DNA from: Timema cristinae
Taxonomy: Eukaryota > Arthropoda > Insecta > Phasmatodea > Timematidae
Length of the DNA: 64,000 nt
Assembly (NCBI GenBank): GCA_039000515.1
Contig: JBCFYV010000001.1
Location: 61,533,267-61,597,266 of the forward strand
Direction: 5' to 3'
Both the position numbers and the translations under genes were made by a program. Below, in pieces: positions 15,927 to 32,690 of this stretch. Every line of letters starts with the position of its first letter. Positions within the stretch are counted from its first letter, which is position 1. The notes beneath the pieces were generated by a model. The model worked only from the letters and a program-made list of their open reading frames with translations, did no database searches and had not been told where the DNA came from.

Positions 15927-18095
15927 ATGGAAGCTCTAGCTCACCTTGAATTAATTGTATTAAGAAGAAGAGTAGATAGGCAACGAATGCGAGTGCGTAG
16001 GCGAATGCTTCGTGACATCAGTAACCCTTTTGAAATCCCTGAAAGAGCTTTCCAAAGTCTCTTTAGAATAAGTCGCGTTATGGCTCAAGATCTGTGTGGT
16101 ATATTGAGAGGCAGGCTCCAAAAGACCCGAACATCAGGAATACCAGTTCATATCCAGGTAAATAAATATTAATCATACATTGTAAAATTTGAGCATGTTA
16201 AATGTCTTTACTAAAGTAGGCCTACATTATTTTTATTATTATGAAATCTTAATTGGTTTGCAGGTACTCGCTGCTATAAGATTTTTAGCTGAAGGTGGCT
16301 ACCAGCGAGGAGTGGGACAAGATGCCTTTATTTCGCTGAGTCAAACATCAACTGGCTTATGTATCCATGCTGTCTGCAATGCTGTCGTAACCCTGTTAGC
16401 TGCGCGTTGGATAGTATTCCCTACAACTGTAGCGGAAATAGAACGGGTACAGCAAGGGTAAATATAGGCCTAAATTCTATATTAGCTTTTAATAAGACAT
16501 AACCCGCCCAAACTCCTATTTAAAGTGCCCACATATAATAAAAAGACATAAAAATGTATTATTACTCCGTTAATATAATAAATAAATTCAAATAAACTGA
16601 CACACACTTTTTATTATGTGTTTAAATAAGGCCATAAATTTCAGCAGCTAGGTCAATACACCCAGTAGTATCGTAGGCCCAAAATCATAAATCATACAGC
16701 AATGACAATATCCTTGACGAATTGAAGAACTTCATAAATATTGAAAGTAATTGTTAGCTAATAACTATTGGTTTCTTATTTGTAGACTTTATGCATTTTT
16801 ATTAATCTATAAATGTATGCCAATGCCTATAAAATCAATGACTATGTGTTATCATTTATCAAACACTCAACTAAAACATAAGATTACTTAAGAACCACAT
16901 TTTTGTAAGTAGGCCTATAGGTCTAGGCTTACTTCAAATATTTTCTAATAACACACATTATTAGAAGTTGTTTAAAACATCACAGAATATTTGACAAATT
17001 TTATTTTAATTTCAGATTTTCCGAGGTTCTGGTTTCCCAGGTGTAATTGGGGCGATCGATTGTACGCATATCGCTATCACAACTCCATGCGAACATGAAG
17101 AGCAATACTTCAATCACCACGGCTATCATTCTATCAATGTTCAGGTGGTAAGTCACCTTTGTTGAAATGTATTTTACATTTATCAAAGATGCTAAACTAT
17201 TTCTCATGTTTTTCACATTGCTATTTATTTTAGTCCTAAATATTTTACCTAGTGTTCTTTACTACCCGCCTCGGTGGGTTTGATCCCGGTCGGGTGCACT
17301 GAGGGTGATTTTTTGTAAAAGAATTGCCCACTCTTCATGTAAATACGGGTGCACTTTCTTAAAGTTACACCTACCTCATATCTAGCCCACTAGCATAATC
17401 CCTAAAAAGTGTATAACCCAAACGGGTAGTAAGACACAGAGGAAAAAAAAAATAACCCCCTCAGTGCACCCAACTCAGGCTTTGACCCCAACCTCCCTGT
17501 CGCTTGCATTCCAACAGTATATAATAAGAGTTACCTAGAGCCTTACAGGAGAAGGGAGGCAGGGGCTGAGGACCTATGCGAGTACAGTGTTAGTAAAAAC
17601 AAATTTTATTTTGTAAAACACAAATTATAATAAAGTCTTGCCCACTTGTTACAGATATGTGATAGAGATTTGCGCGCTTTAAATCTCAATGCAAGATTTC
17701 CTGGCTCAGTTCATGACCAATTTATTTGGCGTGATAGTCTCATAAAGGGTGAAATGGAACGACTACACAGGGAAAGAATTGGGGATTTCTTCCTTATTGG
17801 TAGGTATTAATTATTATAGTGGATATGGTTGGTAACATCTATTATGTCTTAGATAGTTTTGTAGACTTTCTCACATAGAGAAAGTATTATAATAATTAAC
17901 CTTTTCGATCTCTATATTATGATGGTTTATGAAGTTTTATATGCCCCCAAACTCTATAAAAATTGTCTTATGTGTCTATTTGATGTATCAATATCCTAAG
18001 AAATACAAATATTAGGACACTTGAAACATTCATGAGGTTTTAAAATGGTTCACAAATGACAGCAAAGCTTTTTTTCACATTATGTTGTAATTTTT

Positions 18096-18128
<33 letters not shown>

Positions 18129-19120
18129 GTAAATGGGACATTAACATCTCAACTCAAAATATAAGGGAAGTAGAGGGATAGTTTCATTGAGATAGCCAGG
18201 GAAAACTTTTACATATGTTCTTTGTGTGTTTTAGTTTGAATAAATCATATTTTTTACATTATTCTACGGTATCATGGCTTGAAAATATTCTATCTGTAGT
18301 CTATCAATACCATGGTATGCTTGTTTGAGCTATGTGAGCTGTAATCTAACACAATTTCAATGTGTACTTGCACTGTGTTTGCGGTGGAAATGGGGTGGGA
18401 TGGATGGGGAAAGGAGGAACATTTCCTTGGACCCCTCTCGCCCCCAAAATGAAATCTTGTTTACGTCACTGGGTAGTTCATAGGAGGCGTTAGCTAAAAA
18501 AGGTTTGGCACCACTGCATTAGACATTGCAGTATATTTTACATTATATTTATATCAAAATATATTTTATGTTTTAAGAAAACAGTGAGTGATAACTTTAA
18601 ATTGCTGTTTGTGCAGGGGATTCTGGGTATTCACCAGAGCCATGGCTTCTCACCCCCATCACAAATACTGTAAGGGGCACCCCTGAAGCACTTTACACCG
18701 AAACACATTGTAGTGCAAGAAATGTAATAGAAAGGTTTTTGGAGTGCTGAAGGGGAAGTTCCGCTGCTTGCTTCGAGACCGTACATTGCATTATGCACAT
18801 GCACAATCTGGAAAGATCATTGAAACATGTGTTATTTTACATAACATGATGATCCACTACAGGTATATCTCATATTCAACTTGTACTTAGTTTATATTGA
18901 CCAATTGATATATCACTAAATGGTGTAAAGTTAATGTATATACTTTATTTCAGTATTTTATTATCAATGTTGTGTTTAAATTTCAGAGTTCCTTTTGATG
19001 AACATGAAGCCGTTGCCGAACAAAACATTGCCCATTGCCAATGAAAATGTTGGTGGCATTGTAGCTAATGATGGTAGACGAGTGAGGGCTGCTATTGTTG
19101 AGCGATATTTCAACCATTGA
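15927..19120 (+). pseudogene. HARBI1-like transposase, copy 2, frameshifted
   Basis: Exons: 15927-16157, 16264-16457, 17016-17147, 17655-17799, 18617-18862, 18987-19120. Exons 1, 2 and 4 encode the same protein as copy 1. Exon 3 has lost one G (CTGGTTTCCC against CTGGGTTTCCC), which shifts frame just before the first catalytic Asp. Exon 5 has five Ts instead of six in GGTTTTTTGG and then runs into a stop. Exon 5 reads correctly, however, where copy 1 has an extra T. Exon 6 has the shared shift plus a missing A near 19113. As written the gene cannot give an active transposase. Either it is a true pseudogene or these are consensus errors. Confidence 0.85.
17265..17452 (+). mobile_element. SINE family A, internally deleted, Harbinger copy 2
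   Basis: Duplicate of the copy at 6163-6351 with the same internal deletion; it predates the tandem duplication. Confidence 0.7.
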
Positions 19121-20218
19121 AGTTGTCATGCCTCATATGAAATTGTTACAATACTGAAGTAGTTTTATTTGCAGGAATAGGATAGTTTGTTTTAAGTAAT
19201 TTCATTTTTATTGTTATATCACTTTGTTTTTGGTAATAGAAACTTTAAAAAACTCAAATAACTGATGAAACTTATGTTTATCAATTTTATTTACACATTT
19301 TATGTAAAACAATAAACAATAATGCAAACATTGTGAAACCAATTTATACTATTACAATATTATGTTTGTCCCAAAATGTTTCCAATATTTTTTGATCATC
19401 TGTTCAGATAAACAGTTTTGAAGCCCTTTCCTTGTCAGCCAGTCACCTTGATTATAGGATCACTTCTTGGTTCGAAGAGGTTTCTTAGTATTTAAATATT
19501 TTTTAATGAAACACCATTTTGGATAAATAAAATAAAATATTATTTTGGTAGAAATGTTTAACTACATTTTCCATCTATGGTAATATTAACAGTTTTTTTA
19601 ATATTTACCATGAGTATAGTTGAATTTTGACATAAACATTATAATTTTAAAAGAGAAATTCTAGTTCAAATGTCACTATACTCTTACTGTTGAGAAATAT
19701 TGAGATAACCATGTGTATCATATTAAACCAAATATATCTTATTAAATAATGTTATATTTATTTTGTCCAAAATGTTTTTTTGATATAAAAACTATAATAC
19801 GGACCTTAACTCATGTTCCCGGTGGATTAGTTACACATCATCCTGTTATCCCAGGTTAGAGTTAACAAAAGGAGATGTGTACTCGTTGGCAGTGAACTTG
19901 GTCATCCAAAAAACATAGCTATCATATGATTAGGGTAACAAATGTTTACAAGAAAGGAATTGTGTGTTATATCTATCAAAAAAATAAATACAGACATCTA
20001 GTAGAAAAACATTTTAATAAAAAAATAAAATAATACAGCACATTAATCAGTTATTCATAATAATGTTCAATGATGTTCAATGGGGTTCAATGGGACCTGA
20101 AATAAAACTTCAATATATACATTTATTTTACTTATGATAACTAAAAAATTATTTAATCACATAGATGATAGGCCCATTATTAAAACTGAAATGTTACTAT
20201 TTAACTAATGGCTTTTTT

Positions 20219-20450
20219 AGCACTGCATCTTACTACCCGTTCGGGTTATATACGCTTGTGTACTAATTAGGCTTATTTATTAGGGATCAGGAAGGTTGAA
20301 TAAAGAGAAAGTGCACCCACATTTGTTCGGAATGAGAGTGGAAAACTATTTAGGGAAAACCACCCTCAGTGCACCCGACCGAGCTCGAGCCATGATCTCC
20401 AATCACGATCTCCCCGTCTTCTAGGCCAATCTAACATGAGTGTAGCTGTT
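20219..20450 (-). mobile_element. SINE family A copy, Harbinger copy 2
   Basis: Duplicate of the copy at 9121-9352, same orientation and same decayed head. Confidence 0.75.
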
Positions 20451-20558
20451 AGACAAAGTGGCCCCCGAAGTGGGTTTAACTAATGTTGAAAATATATATT
20501 GACATCTTTACATAGAACAATGTTTGGTAATTACTATGTGATTCTTATTTTCAATGCA

Positions 20559-24900
<4,342 letters not shown>

Positions 24901-25435
24901 CAAGCCAAATAAGTTCAAGGGTAGTAGATGAATTAAAATTGTGTGGATTATAATGATAAAATATTAAAATAAACGTAAAAAGCTCTTCTAAATATTGAAA
25001 CAATGTGTAGAATAACTAAACCTAGCCCAAAATTGAATTAAACAGTACTAATATTATAAAAAAATAAGATCACATATATAAACTAACATAACAACTTTGA
25101 AATAAACGGTGAAGATTAAATAAATATTCTAAACAAACTAATAATATATTTTAAAGTTTAAAAGAAAAATAACTTCTTTGTTAAAGCGTCTGCTACTAAA
25201 ACAACAGAGAAATGTAAACAAGGCGCTATGAACTTTGGGTAATATATGTTGCCAACTTTAGCAAATAGTGAAGTCACTATGTGAGTAACTAGATCTTGTT
25301 GGAAACAGTCGGGATCAATACCGCGCCATAATCGAGGTACTTACAGAATCGCTCATACGGTATTTTTACCCGTGGTTTATCGGAAAGTGTCGATACCAAC
25401 ACTCGAGCCGATGTACGTACACAATAGCCCTGCAG

Positions 25436-26430
25436 GACCTATTCATTTCATACCAATTTTAAATGTTGATGGAATGAAATTGTGAAAACTTTGTGTACGA
25501 GGAATGATTTTTCCTTGTAAAAACCTTTGTTCACACTTAACTCGCACAACATCCATTGTAGTTTTGGAAATGAAATTAAACATAGGCCCTACTATTTTTA
25601 ATCTCATTAGAACAAAAACCACACACATCAAATTATGTTACTATTCGCTGAATTGGAGGTCACAGTAGACTAGTTCTAACAGTGATATGTTTGGCAGTAC
25701 CACCAATACCATAACAGATTGACTTTCCATGACTCGCTGAAAAAAAAGACCAAGAAATAGAAATGACAAAATTAATTTTGTGATGGCACAGATTAATAAA
25801 GTTATTGTAGTTTTTGAACTGACCACATTCATCAGTAAAGTAATTTACTTCCTTTACTCTTTGAAGAATAGTTTCTATAATCATAATTGTTTTTTAAATG
25901 CTACAGATCATTGCAACATCATTATTGAGATAATCAGAGATGATGCTGTGATGGAATCGATGTCTGTTCATAAGTTATTGCTCATTCTTTTAAAGAGTTT
26001 GATTGTGCTTTTGTTACATAAGAATGAGAAGAAGTCATCTTTTGAGTTTCTGTTGTATCAACTGATAGCCAATAATAATAAATACTTTCATCAACCCTCG
26101 TAATCTTCAAGCTTTCCCTTTAACATGTAATATGATTTTTGGGGACAGTTTTCACAACTGGTAACTTACATTTTGAGTTTTCTTTAGTTCACACCAAAAC
26201 AACAATTATGTCATTAAAGAGAACCCTTCAAAGTGTACACCATTGAGTAGAGGTTGAATGTTTTGATATATAGTGCATACGCACAGAGAATGGTTTCCAG
26301 AAAACCTGAAAAAACACACCATATACAATAAATTGCCCAAAATTAGTCTTTTCTGAACATGAATATTTTTCTACACTAATTTTGTATTTCATTTCCTGGC
26401 AATTCTCTGTACTATTAATCATCCATAGAA
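25436..26430. other. Right flank of the Harbinger, second copy
   Basis: Repeats 14346-15341 with a one-base deletion in an A run (AAAAAAC against AAAAAC near 26310). Confidence 0.85.
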
Positions 26431-26509
26431 AAATTCTTAGACCAGGTTATTTTCAGTATTAGATGACAGTAGTTTTCCATGCCGTGGTTCAGATGTGGAT
26501 ACAATTCCT

Positions 26510-27012
26510 TTTTAATTTAGCAGCTCCTTTGACTTTGCACAATATATTTATACACTTCTTATTCTTGTGAATTTTTTTTCTAGACCATATTGGTAGAGTC
26601 ATGTTCAAATTTGGATCTTTCTTTGGTGGTTTACAGTATCTATTTTTTTAATTAGATCTAAATATATGTCAACATCTTTTGCTTTTTGTTTTAAATCAAT
26701 AACACCTTGTTCATCGTCAATGATGTTAGAATATTCCAATTTAATTTTCATACCTTATTTTGCCTCTACAGATTTTCTTTTTCTTTTTGTATAAGCTGGT
26801 TTACTAGAATATGATAGACTATGTAGTTTTATTTGTGAGAGTCCTAACTCAGTTAAACTTCTGTTCACCTCTTGAGAAGTTCCTTCAATCACTAAAGATA
26901 TCTCAACATCAGCAAATTCATAAACTGGAATGATATAATAAATATGGTCTTCAGGCTCTTGTAACACCTCTTTGACTTTTTTCTACAATGAGGACATAGA
27001 TTTTGTCCTGAA
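26510..27012 (-). pseudogene. Broken ORF of a multicopy arthropod protein family of unknown function (tentative)
   Basis: On the minus strand one frame gives GQNLCPHCRKK and another gives VKEVLQEPEDHIYY, then EVNRSLTELGLSQIKLHSL and AYTKRKRKS; the two join if one A is removed from a run near 26985. After the stop at 26755 a further open stretch reads IDDEQGVIDLKQKAKDVD and NMTLPIWSRKK. From memory, this order (GQxxCxxC, a short acidic part, a Leu-Gly-Ser-Pro-like motif, KRK, then a predicted helix) is typical of a protein that is repeated many times in hemipteran and other arthropod genomes and may be transposon-borne. I cannot confirm it here. It is broken by at least one frameshift and one stop. 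Confidence 0.4.
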
Positions 27013-27068
27013 TAAACATAAATTTAGTTTATTTGTAATTGTTTCGGAAGTACAAGGCTAGCCTTAAG

Positions 27069-27205
27069 TACAGTAGCCCCATGGCTTCTTTGGTGCTGAC
27101 TGACAGCTCACAGCTGACAGCTTTGAAAATTTACCAGACAAAATTATGTATCCCTACGCCGAACCGTATGATCTGCAAAAACATGTGTTTAGCAGCTGTC
27201 ACTTC
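27069..27205 (+). mobile_element. MITE family M1, right end degraded
   Basis: Starts TACAGTAGCCCCATGGCTTC and continues TTTGGTGCTGACTGACAGCT. The inner part (ATTATGTATCCCTACGCCG, then GCAAAAACATGTGTTTAGCAGCTGTCA) matches the inverse of 36097-36250. The right terminal repeat is lost after CAGCTGTCA. Confidence 0.8.
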
Positions 27206-27917
27206 TGACAGTCAAAATTTAGGTCTATACAAGAAACATATACGACCGTTTTATTTATTTTTAATTAATTGTTGACCTTGATATACTCCACTTATTGTAG
27301 GAATATTCTCTGAAAGGTTAACTTTTAATGCAGTTACTTCCACGCAGATTTGATGGCTTTTGTATGCACCTTCCACGATATGATATTAATAACTTGCAAT
27401 ATTCTTCCTTATAAATAAAACATGAAACTGAAAAACTTGAGATTTAATTTGTGGTAAAAAGGTAATTACTATGAATGATTTTTCTTTAAATTAATGACTA
27501 AAAGTGAGAAAAAAGTATCAATTGCTTCATTGAGTTCTAAATAGACAAGGACAAATCATAGTATATTGCAGTTTTAAATCCAAGGTCAAAACTAAAGAAC
27601 TCAACAAAACCACATCAAATAAATTAGCCAATTTCACAACAGGAAAATTCCTTTGCAAACAAATATAGAAATATTTGTGTTTACCAGAACAAAAGATATT
27701 TATCATACAAATAAAAGATAACTATAATAATGTAAACCTTTATTGTCGAATTTAAATAACTACCAAGTGTGTCAATACTATCCTAAATTAGTCAAACAAC
27801 ACCACAAGTCACCATCAGGAATAGGTCTCAGTAATTTTAAAACACGTAATTAGCATGCTAGTTGGTTTATATTCTTCTAGTTTGAGAACATGAAATAAAG
27901 TGAGTGTTGCTACTCAC

Positions 27918-28291
27918 CAATAACATCTTGCAGATACTGCTTCAACTGCACCACTGTGTCGTCCACAGCAAAATTTATATCATATTTAGTTTTATTATAA
28001 ATCACTTTGAAATCCACATATTGTTTAGGTGGGGGTAAAACTCCTGCATGGTTCTGCGAATCACTCGAGTCTTTCTCACACAAATGTTCATCACTGGCTT
28101 CTATTTCACAAGGTTGTTGAGAACTGGACTCTTGTATACATAAGTGTTGATTACTGGAGTCATGTGGTTCTGGAGTACTGGAGCAATCTCCTTGTTCTGC
28201 TTCTGAAACAAAATGAAACTCCACATATGGAGAAAATGTTGCACCAGTTCTCAAGACAGGTTGTGGGGGAAATGCCTCAAATAAAATGAGA
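27918..28291 (-). CDS. UBFD1: UBFD1-like exon, acidic linker and start of ubiquitin-like domain
   Basis: Seen: minus-strand open exon of 374 bp. Acceptor is a polypyrimidine run ending CCCAG (AG at 28292-28293); donor is ATTG|GTGAGT (GT at 27916-27917). The translation opens with LILFEAFPPQPVLRTG, continues through a Ser/Glu/Gln-rich, probably disordered stretch with repeated DSS/ESS motifs, and ends with YVDFKVIYNKTKYDI and VVQLKQYLQDVIG. Known: the end matches the beginning of the UBFD1 ubiquitin-like domain (VDLKIIWNKTKHDV in mammals). The first base completes a codon begun in an upstream exon (incoming phase 2), so this is not the first exon; I did not find the upstream exon. The acidic linker is lineage-specific and not diagnostic alone, but the domain half and its phase match to 2309-2460 make the call firm. 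Confidence 0.85.
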
Positions 28292-28550
28292 CTGGGAAAA
28301 AAAAGATAGGTATAATTTTTACCAATTAACCAAACAATCAATTTTGTGTGCATTCAAATTAGCAGTGGAGTAAAATAAAATAAGACACATCAATCAAAAT
28401 GGTGGGAACCAAAGTATGATCAACATATCCAACAAGGTATAAGAAAAAATTAGAATACACAGATACAAAAGTACATAGTTGCAATTAGTAATTATGTAGC
28501 TTACAATGACATCCTTAGAGAGAGACTGCATTCTGGATCAAATAGCCAAG

Positions 28551-28841
28551 ATCGGTGACCTGGTGGTCTAGGGGTAAGGTGTCAGACTTCTATGCTGGCG
28601 GCCGGGGTTCAATCCTCAGTCCCGGCAAAGATTTACCTGATTACCAAACCCTTCCTTCACCTCTGACAAGACATCTTGTGAATGTGAGGAATGCCAGGTC
28701 TCCACCGTGGTTCGGATTCCACGTTAAACTGTAGGTCCTTCATTTCATCTCACAATCACCCTACCATTACACATTAGCGTAAGTGCGTATAACCCGAACG
28801 GGTAGTAAGACGCGGTGCTAAATAATAATAATAATAATAAT
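28551..28841 (+). mobile_element. SINE family B, full length, with 11-bp target duplication
   Basis: The head resembles a tRNA: CCTGGTGGTCTAGGGGTAAG looks like an A box and GGGGTTCAATCC like a B box. The body has no coding potential, and the 3' end is GTATAACCCGAACGGGTAG then (AAT)n. AAATAGCCAAG occurs on both sides (28540-28550 and 28842-28852), as expected for LINE-driven insertion. Its head and body differ from family A, but the tail is the same. Confidence 0.9.
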
Positions 28842-28852
28842 AAATAGCCAAG

Positions 28853-30840
28853 CTAATATATTTGTTAGTTACGGTTGTTGCTAGGGGATAATAGCCACAT
28901 TGTTATTGAGGTCACTCCTCAGTTGGGCACCTAATTCTCATAATTAATGTTTAGAAAAGGGAGAAGTGTAACGGTATTCTGAGAATTCACCCAATTAGTT
29001 TGTCCATGGAGCTTCTTGTTCCAAAACCTACTCTTTCAACGAATTATTTGAAGGGGGAACTGACCTTTCGTCAACCTGACATCAGTTTTCCTTTCCTTTC
29101 ACCATCCCTCGCTCAAGTTTAAGAACTTGAGATGTGTGGAGGTTCTTTGAGAGCGACATACCTTACGATAAGTGTAAAGTGTTCAAAACATCCTCCTATA
29201 CATCTAATCTTAGAGACCATCTTCTCACTAAAGTGTTTACAGATGAGTGTATTGAGTATGATAGTTAAAATGTAAAAATGTACCTTTATGAATATGCCAG
29301 AATTTTTTTAAATTAATCTTTAGGGAGTATAAAAAAATTTCCAGAATGGTGCTGCCATCTGGACAGCAGTTGTAGTAGGGTCATTTGGCTCACCTAATGT
29401 GCCCTCAGGGTAGTAAAAAAATGCAAATTTTCAGATTGTTATCTGCAGTAGTTTTAGTTACGGTCCTTGAAAATCTAAAAAAAATCACAATTTTCAACTT
29501 CCATGCAATTACAAAATAAATTATTACTCAGGCTAGAGATGAGATAAAAGGCTGAGTAAAAAAAAAGTAGCTTATTTTATAAGCTTTCATATGCTATGTA
29601 AAACACTAGTTTTGGACATTTTTTAGTTTAAGGTCATGCAAATAATTTTGACCTTGAATTTCTCAAAAGCCTAGTTTTTTTAAAATTCTGGAAAAAATCA
29701 CACATTAAATTATGTATTTTAACATAATTTGTGGAAAGTTTCATCATGGGACCACAGTGGGATCATGTGTTTGTCAATTTTCCTCAAACAATAATGCAAA
29801 GAATAAACCATTAGTGTATAAGTAAGATTGCAATTTAAATTCACACGTGTCAATTCCTTTGGATAAAAATCACTATTTTTTAGTTCAGAATAGTGATAGT
29901 ATACTAGCATGCTAAATAGGTTAAATAAGCTAACAAATAAAGGGGGTGGGGTGTAGGCTGGCAGTGAGGTAGGTAGTGAACTATGTTAATAATGAATATT
30001 TTCGATATTTGAATAGTTATTATGTGTTTTGTAGTTATTAATTTGTTTATTTTATTTTATTCTATTTTATGTTTTCTTATTGTTTTATTAATTTTACAGA
30101 CTTAAATATTACACCTACTTGTATTATTTAATTTAGTGACTTGTTTAGTTGTAGTTAATTTAATTGCATCTTATCAGTGTATTTGTTGTTTTATTTTTAT
30201 TAATCGAAACCTTGAATATCCCATGTATGTTTTCAGTCTTGTTTGATTAACACCATACCCCTTTAGCCTTAAAAAAAAAAAAAAGAAGCTTGCGGCTGTC
30301 TGGTCGTGCGCGAGCACACCGTTACAATATTGTTCCAAGGACATTTTCTTGGAAGGCAAAATTTTTACTTGAGTAGAAACTTTAGCTGCTCTTGTCTTCA
30401 TTTGTTGTTTATCTAGTTCTTCTTCTAGAGTCATCTTCTCAAGGGTGTTTGTGAGAATTCTTGATGTTACACCAGAAGAACTCAAGAGACGACTTCAAAG
30501 AATTAATTTGGTCAGTAAAGAGGTGATCCCCACACTTCAAAACTATTATTATTATTATTCCTTTAAACCATGCTGGATAATCTTCCTTAAGTATTATTGT
30601 GAATAAAAATAAAATGTATCTGATTTTCACAACACAGCATAATAATTATGCTACAGATGAATATCGAAGAATATTTTAATTCACCAAAAATAATTGTAAA
30701 ATTTTACAAATTAGAAAAAGAAAATCATGGTGACAAATATCGCTATATAGCTCCAAGCAAGGTTTGCATCTAGGCTCATTTCAGCAAAAGAATTCCATTT
30801 TGAGATTGAGAGAGTGAACCCAACACTGTGCGTGTGTGTA
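28853..30840. other. No gene recognised
   Basis: AT-rich DNA with an A14 run near 30271-30284 and a short ATT repeat at 30543. A 103-residue minus-strand ORF (30174-30485) crosses the homopolymer and resembles nothing I know. Confidence 0.4.
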
Positions 30841-30858
30841 TGCGTCGACACAATTTTT

Positions 30859-31050
30859 AGCACCAAGTCTTACTACCTGTTCGGGCTATACGCCTTTGTT
30901 CTATTACCCTAATGGTTTTAGGGACTAGTAAAGTTATAGTTATGGGAAGTGTACCAGCATTTGCAAGGAAGGAGAGTGAACTCCCAACTGAGATTCAAAC
31001 CCTTATCTTTCCATCATTTGCAGTCTAGTCTACTGCGAGAGTAGCGTGTT
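30859..31050 (-). mobile_element. SINE family A, diverged
   Basis: Inverted tail CTTACTACCTGTTCGGGCTATACGC cut to family landmarks: TTACTACC, TTCGGGCTATACGC, GTACC, GAGAGTGAA, then a worn B-box region (GAGATTCAAACCC). Confidence 0.65.
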
Positions 31051-31587
31051 CCATTGTATATATTGCCTGTGTAATGTTCTAAACCAGAATTATTCCCACT
31101 GATAACTGAGGTGTCACTAGACACTGGCAAGTCTTGTCACAAAATGTACTAAAGGTGTTTCACCAGTATGAAAGAAGCTAAGAGTGAGTAAATCAGTAAT
31201 AGTGTTGCTGGCCAAGCACAGTTATTTGTCCAATAACCGGAGTGGTGCAGTAGTGCAGTCTTGAGCACACACTCACACTACTGACCTACTCAGATTTGTT
31301 CTTGAATACGACCGGTTTTATTGGTGTTACACCCTCTCAACAAAAATTGGTCTATCTCCTTTAAACTCTGTCTTCCTCAATGCTAGCACATTAGAGTCAA
31401 GATGAAAAAATGCTATCCCTGAGGGAAAGTAAGACACGGTGCACAAAAAAACATGAAAAATGCTAAAATTGAAAGTGACATTTGTTGGGAATAATACAAT
31501 TTGTTTGCAGGTTAGCATTTTGTTAGTTGAAATTGTGTTGTCAAGGTAATATAGCGAGTTATTTTAAATAGGTGAGTTCAAAGTTTG

Positions 31588-31593
<6 letters not shown>

Positions 31594-31618
<25 letters not shown>

Positions 31619-31756
31619 GCACCGCGTCTTACTACCCATTCGGGTTATACGCACTTACGCTAATGTGTAATGGTAGGGTGATTGTGAGATGAAATGAAGG
31701 ACCTACAGTTTAACGTGGAATCCGAACCACGGTGGAGGCCTGGCATTCTCCACATG
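31594..31756 (-). mobile_element. SINE family B, 5' truncated, with 10-bp target duplication
   Basis: (ATT)n then AGCACCGCGTCTTACTACCC, then a body identical in order to that of 28551-28841 (GATGAAATGAAGGACC, GTGGAATCCGAACCACGGTG). TTTGGTTATT is found on both sides (31584-31593 and 31757-31766). The tRNA-like head is absent, a normal outcome of incomplete reverse transcription. Confidence 0.88.
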
Positions 31757-31766
31757 TTTGGTTATT

Positions 31767-32365
31767 GATGTGAGAATCAGTGTGAGAACCTAGTTTTATC
31801 CAAATTTGTTAAAATTAAACATTTTTCAAACAATTACATAGTGTATGAAAATATTCATAGGATTTTTAACATTTATTTTATACAGTATTGTAGATAACCT
31901 TTTAGAAATAGGCCTGTTTAAGTATTAAACAGCAAAGGTTTATGCATTTTGTTTCAAAAAGAGTTGATCAAATTTATTTGAAGTGTAGATACACAGTGTC
32001 AGAATCAGAGCTGGAGCAGCTGTGCAAAATTGGAGGCCCCAACATTAAACAAATAGTTTTCTTTTCAAAGTTTCCTACACTATCATATTTTTCTTTAAAA
32101 AATTTACTCTTAAAAGCTCAATGTCAAAGAGAGGCCTATTATTTAACTAAGAGATATCATCCTCACAATCATTTATAAGTCCACTCCACTAGATTCACTG
32201 CAATCAAGGGGTATTATAGTTTATGTTTAGAAAATCACAGAATATATGTGCTGCATGTGTCATTAGTAAGTGGGTAATTAATATTGTCAGAAATAAAACC
32301 AAATAGAATTTAGCCCATCACAAGAAGATTATATTAATAAAATACTTTATCATCTCTGTACATTT
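31767..32365. other. No gene recognised
   Basis: One 78-residue plus-strand ORF (31942-32178) with no recognisable motif. Nothing else is seen. Confidence 0.4.
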
Positions 32366-32366
32366 T

Positions 32367-32690
32367 CCCGCTAGATCTTTACTGATGTTATTTATTCCCG
32401 CTAAGTCTCTAATGACATGATCTATTCCAGCTAGGTCTCTAATGACATGATCTATTCCAGCTAGGTCTCTAATGACATGATCTATTCCAGCTATGTCTCT
32501 AATGACATTATTTATTCCTGCTATGTCTCTACTGACATTATTTATTCCTGCTATGTCTCTACTGACATTATTTATTCCTGCTAGGTCTCTAACTACTTTA
32601 TTCCTGCTAGGTTTCTAATTACAGTATTTATTCCGCTAGGTCTCTAATTACATTATTTATTCCTGTTAAGTCTCTACTGACATTATTTAT
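32367..32690. repeat. 30-bp minisatellite, about 11 copies
   Basis: The unit is close to CTAGGTCTCTAATGACAT followed by a variable TATTTATTCCTG or GATCTATTCCAG end. Two sub-variants occur in runs, the GATCTATTCCAG type first and the TTATTTATTCCTG type after. No coding sense. Confidence 0.92.

Noticed and set aside
30174..30485. 103-residue minus-strand ORF beginning MSSSGVTSRILTN
   Set aside because: Part of it (TLEEELDKQQMKTRAAKV) looks protein-like, but it runs into an A14 homopolymer, lacks a recognisable family and has no supporting splice context.
32367..32690. CRISPR-like array
   Set aside because: The units are contiguous with no unique spacers, and the genome is eukaryotic.
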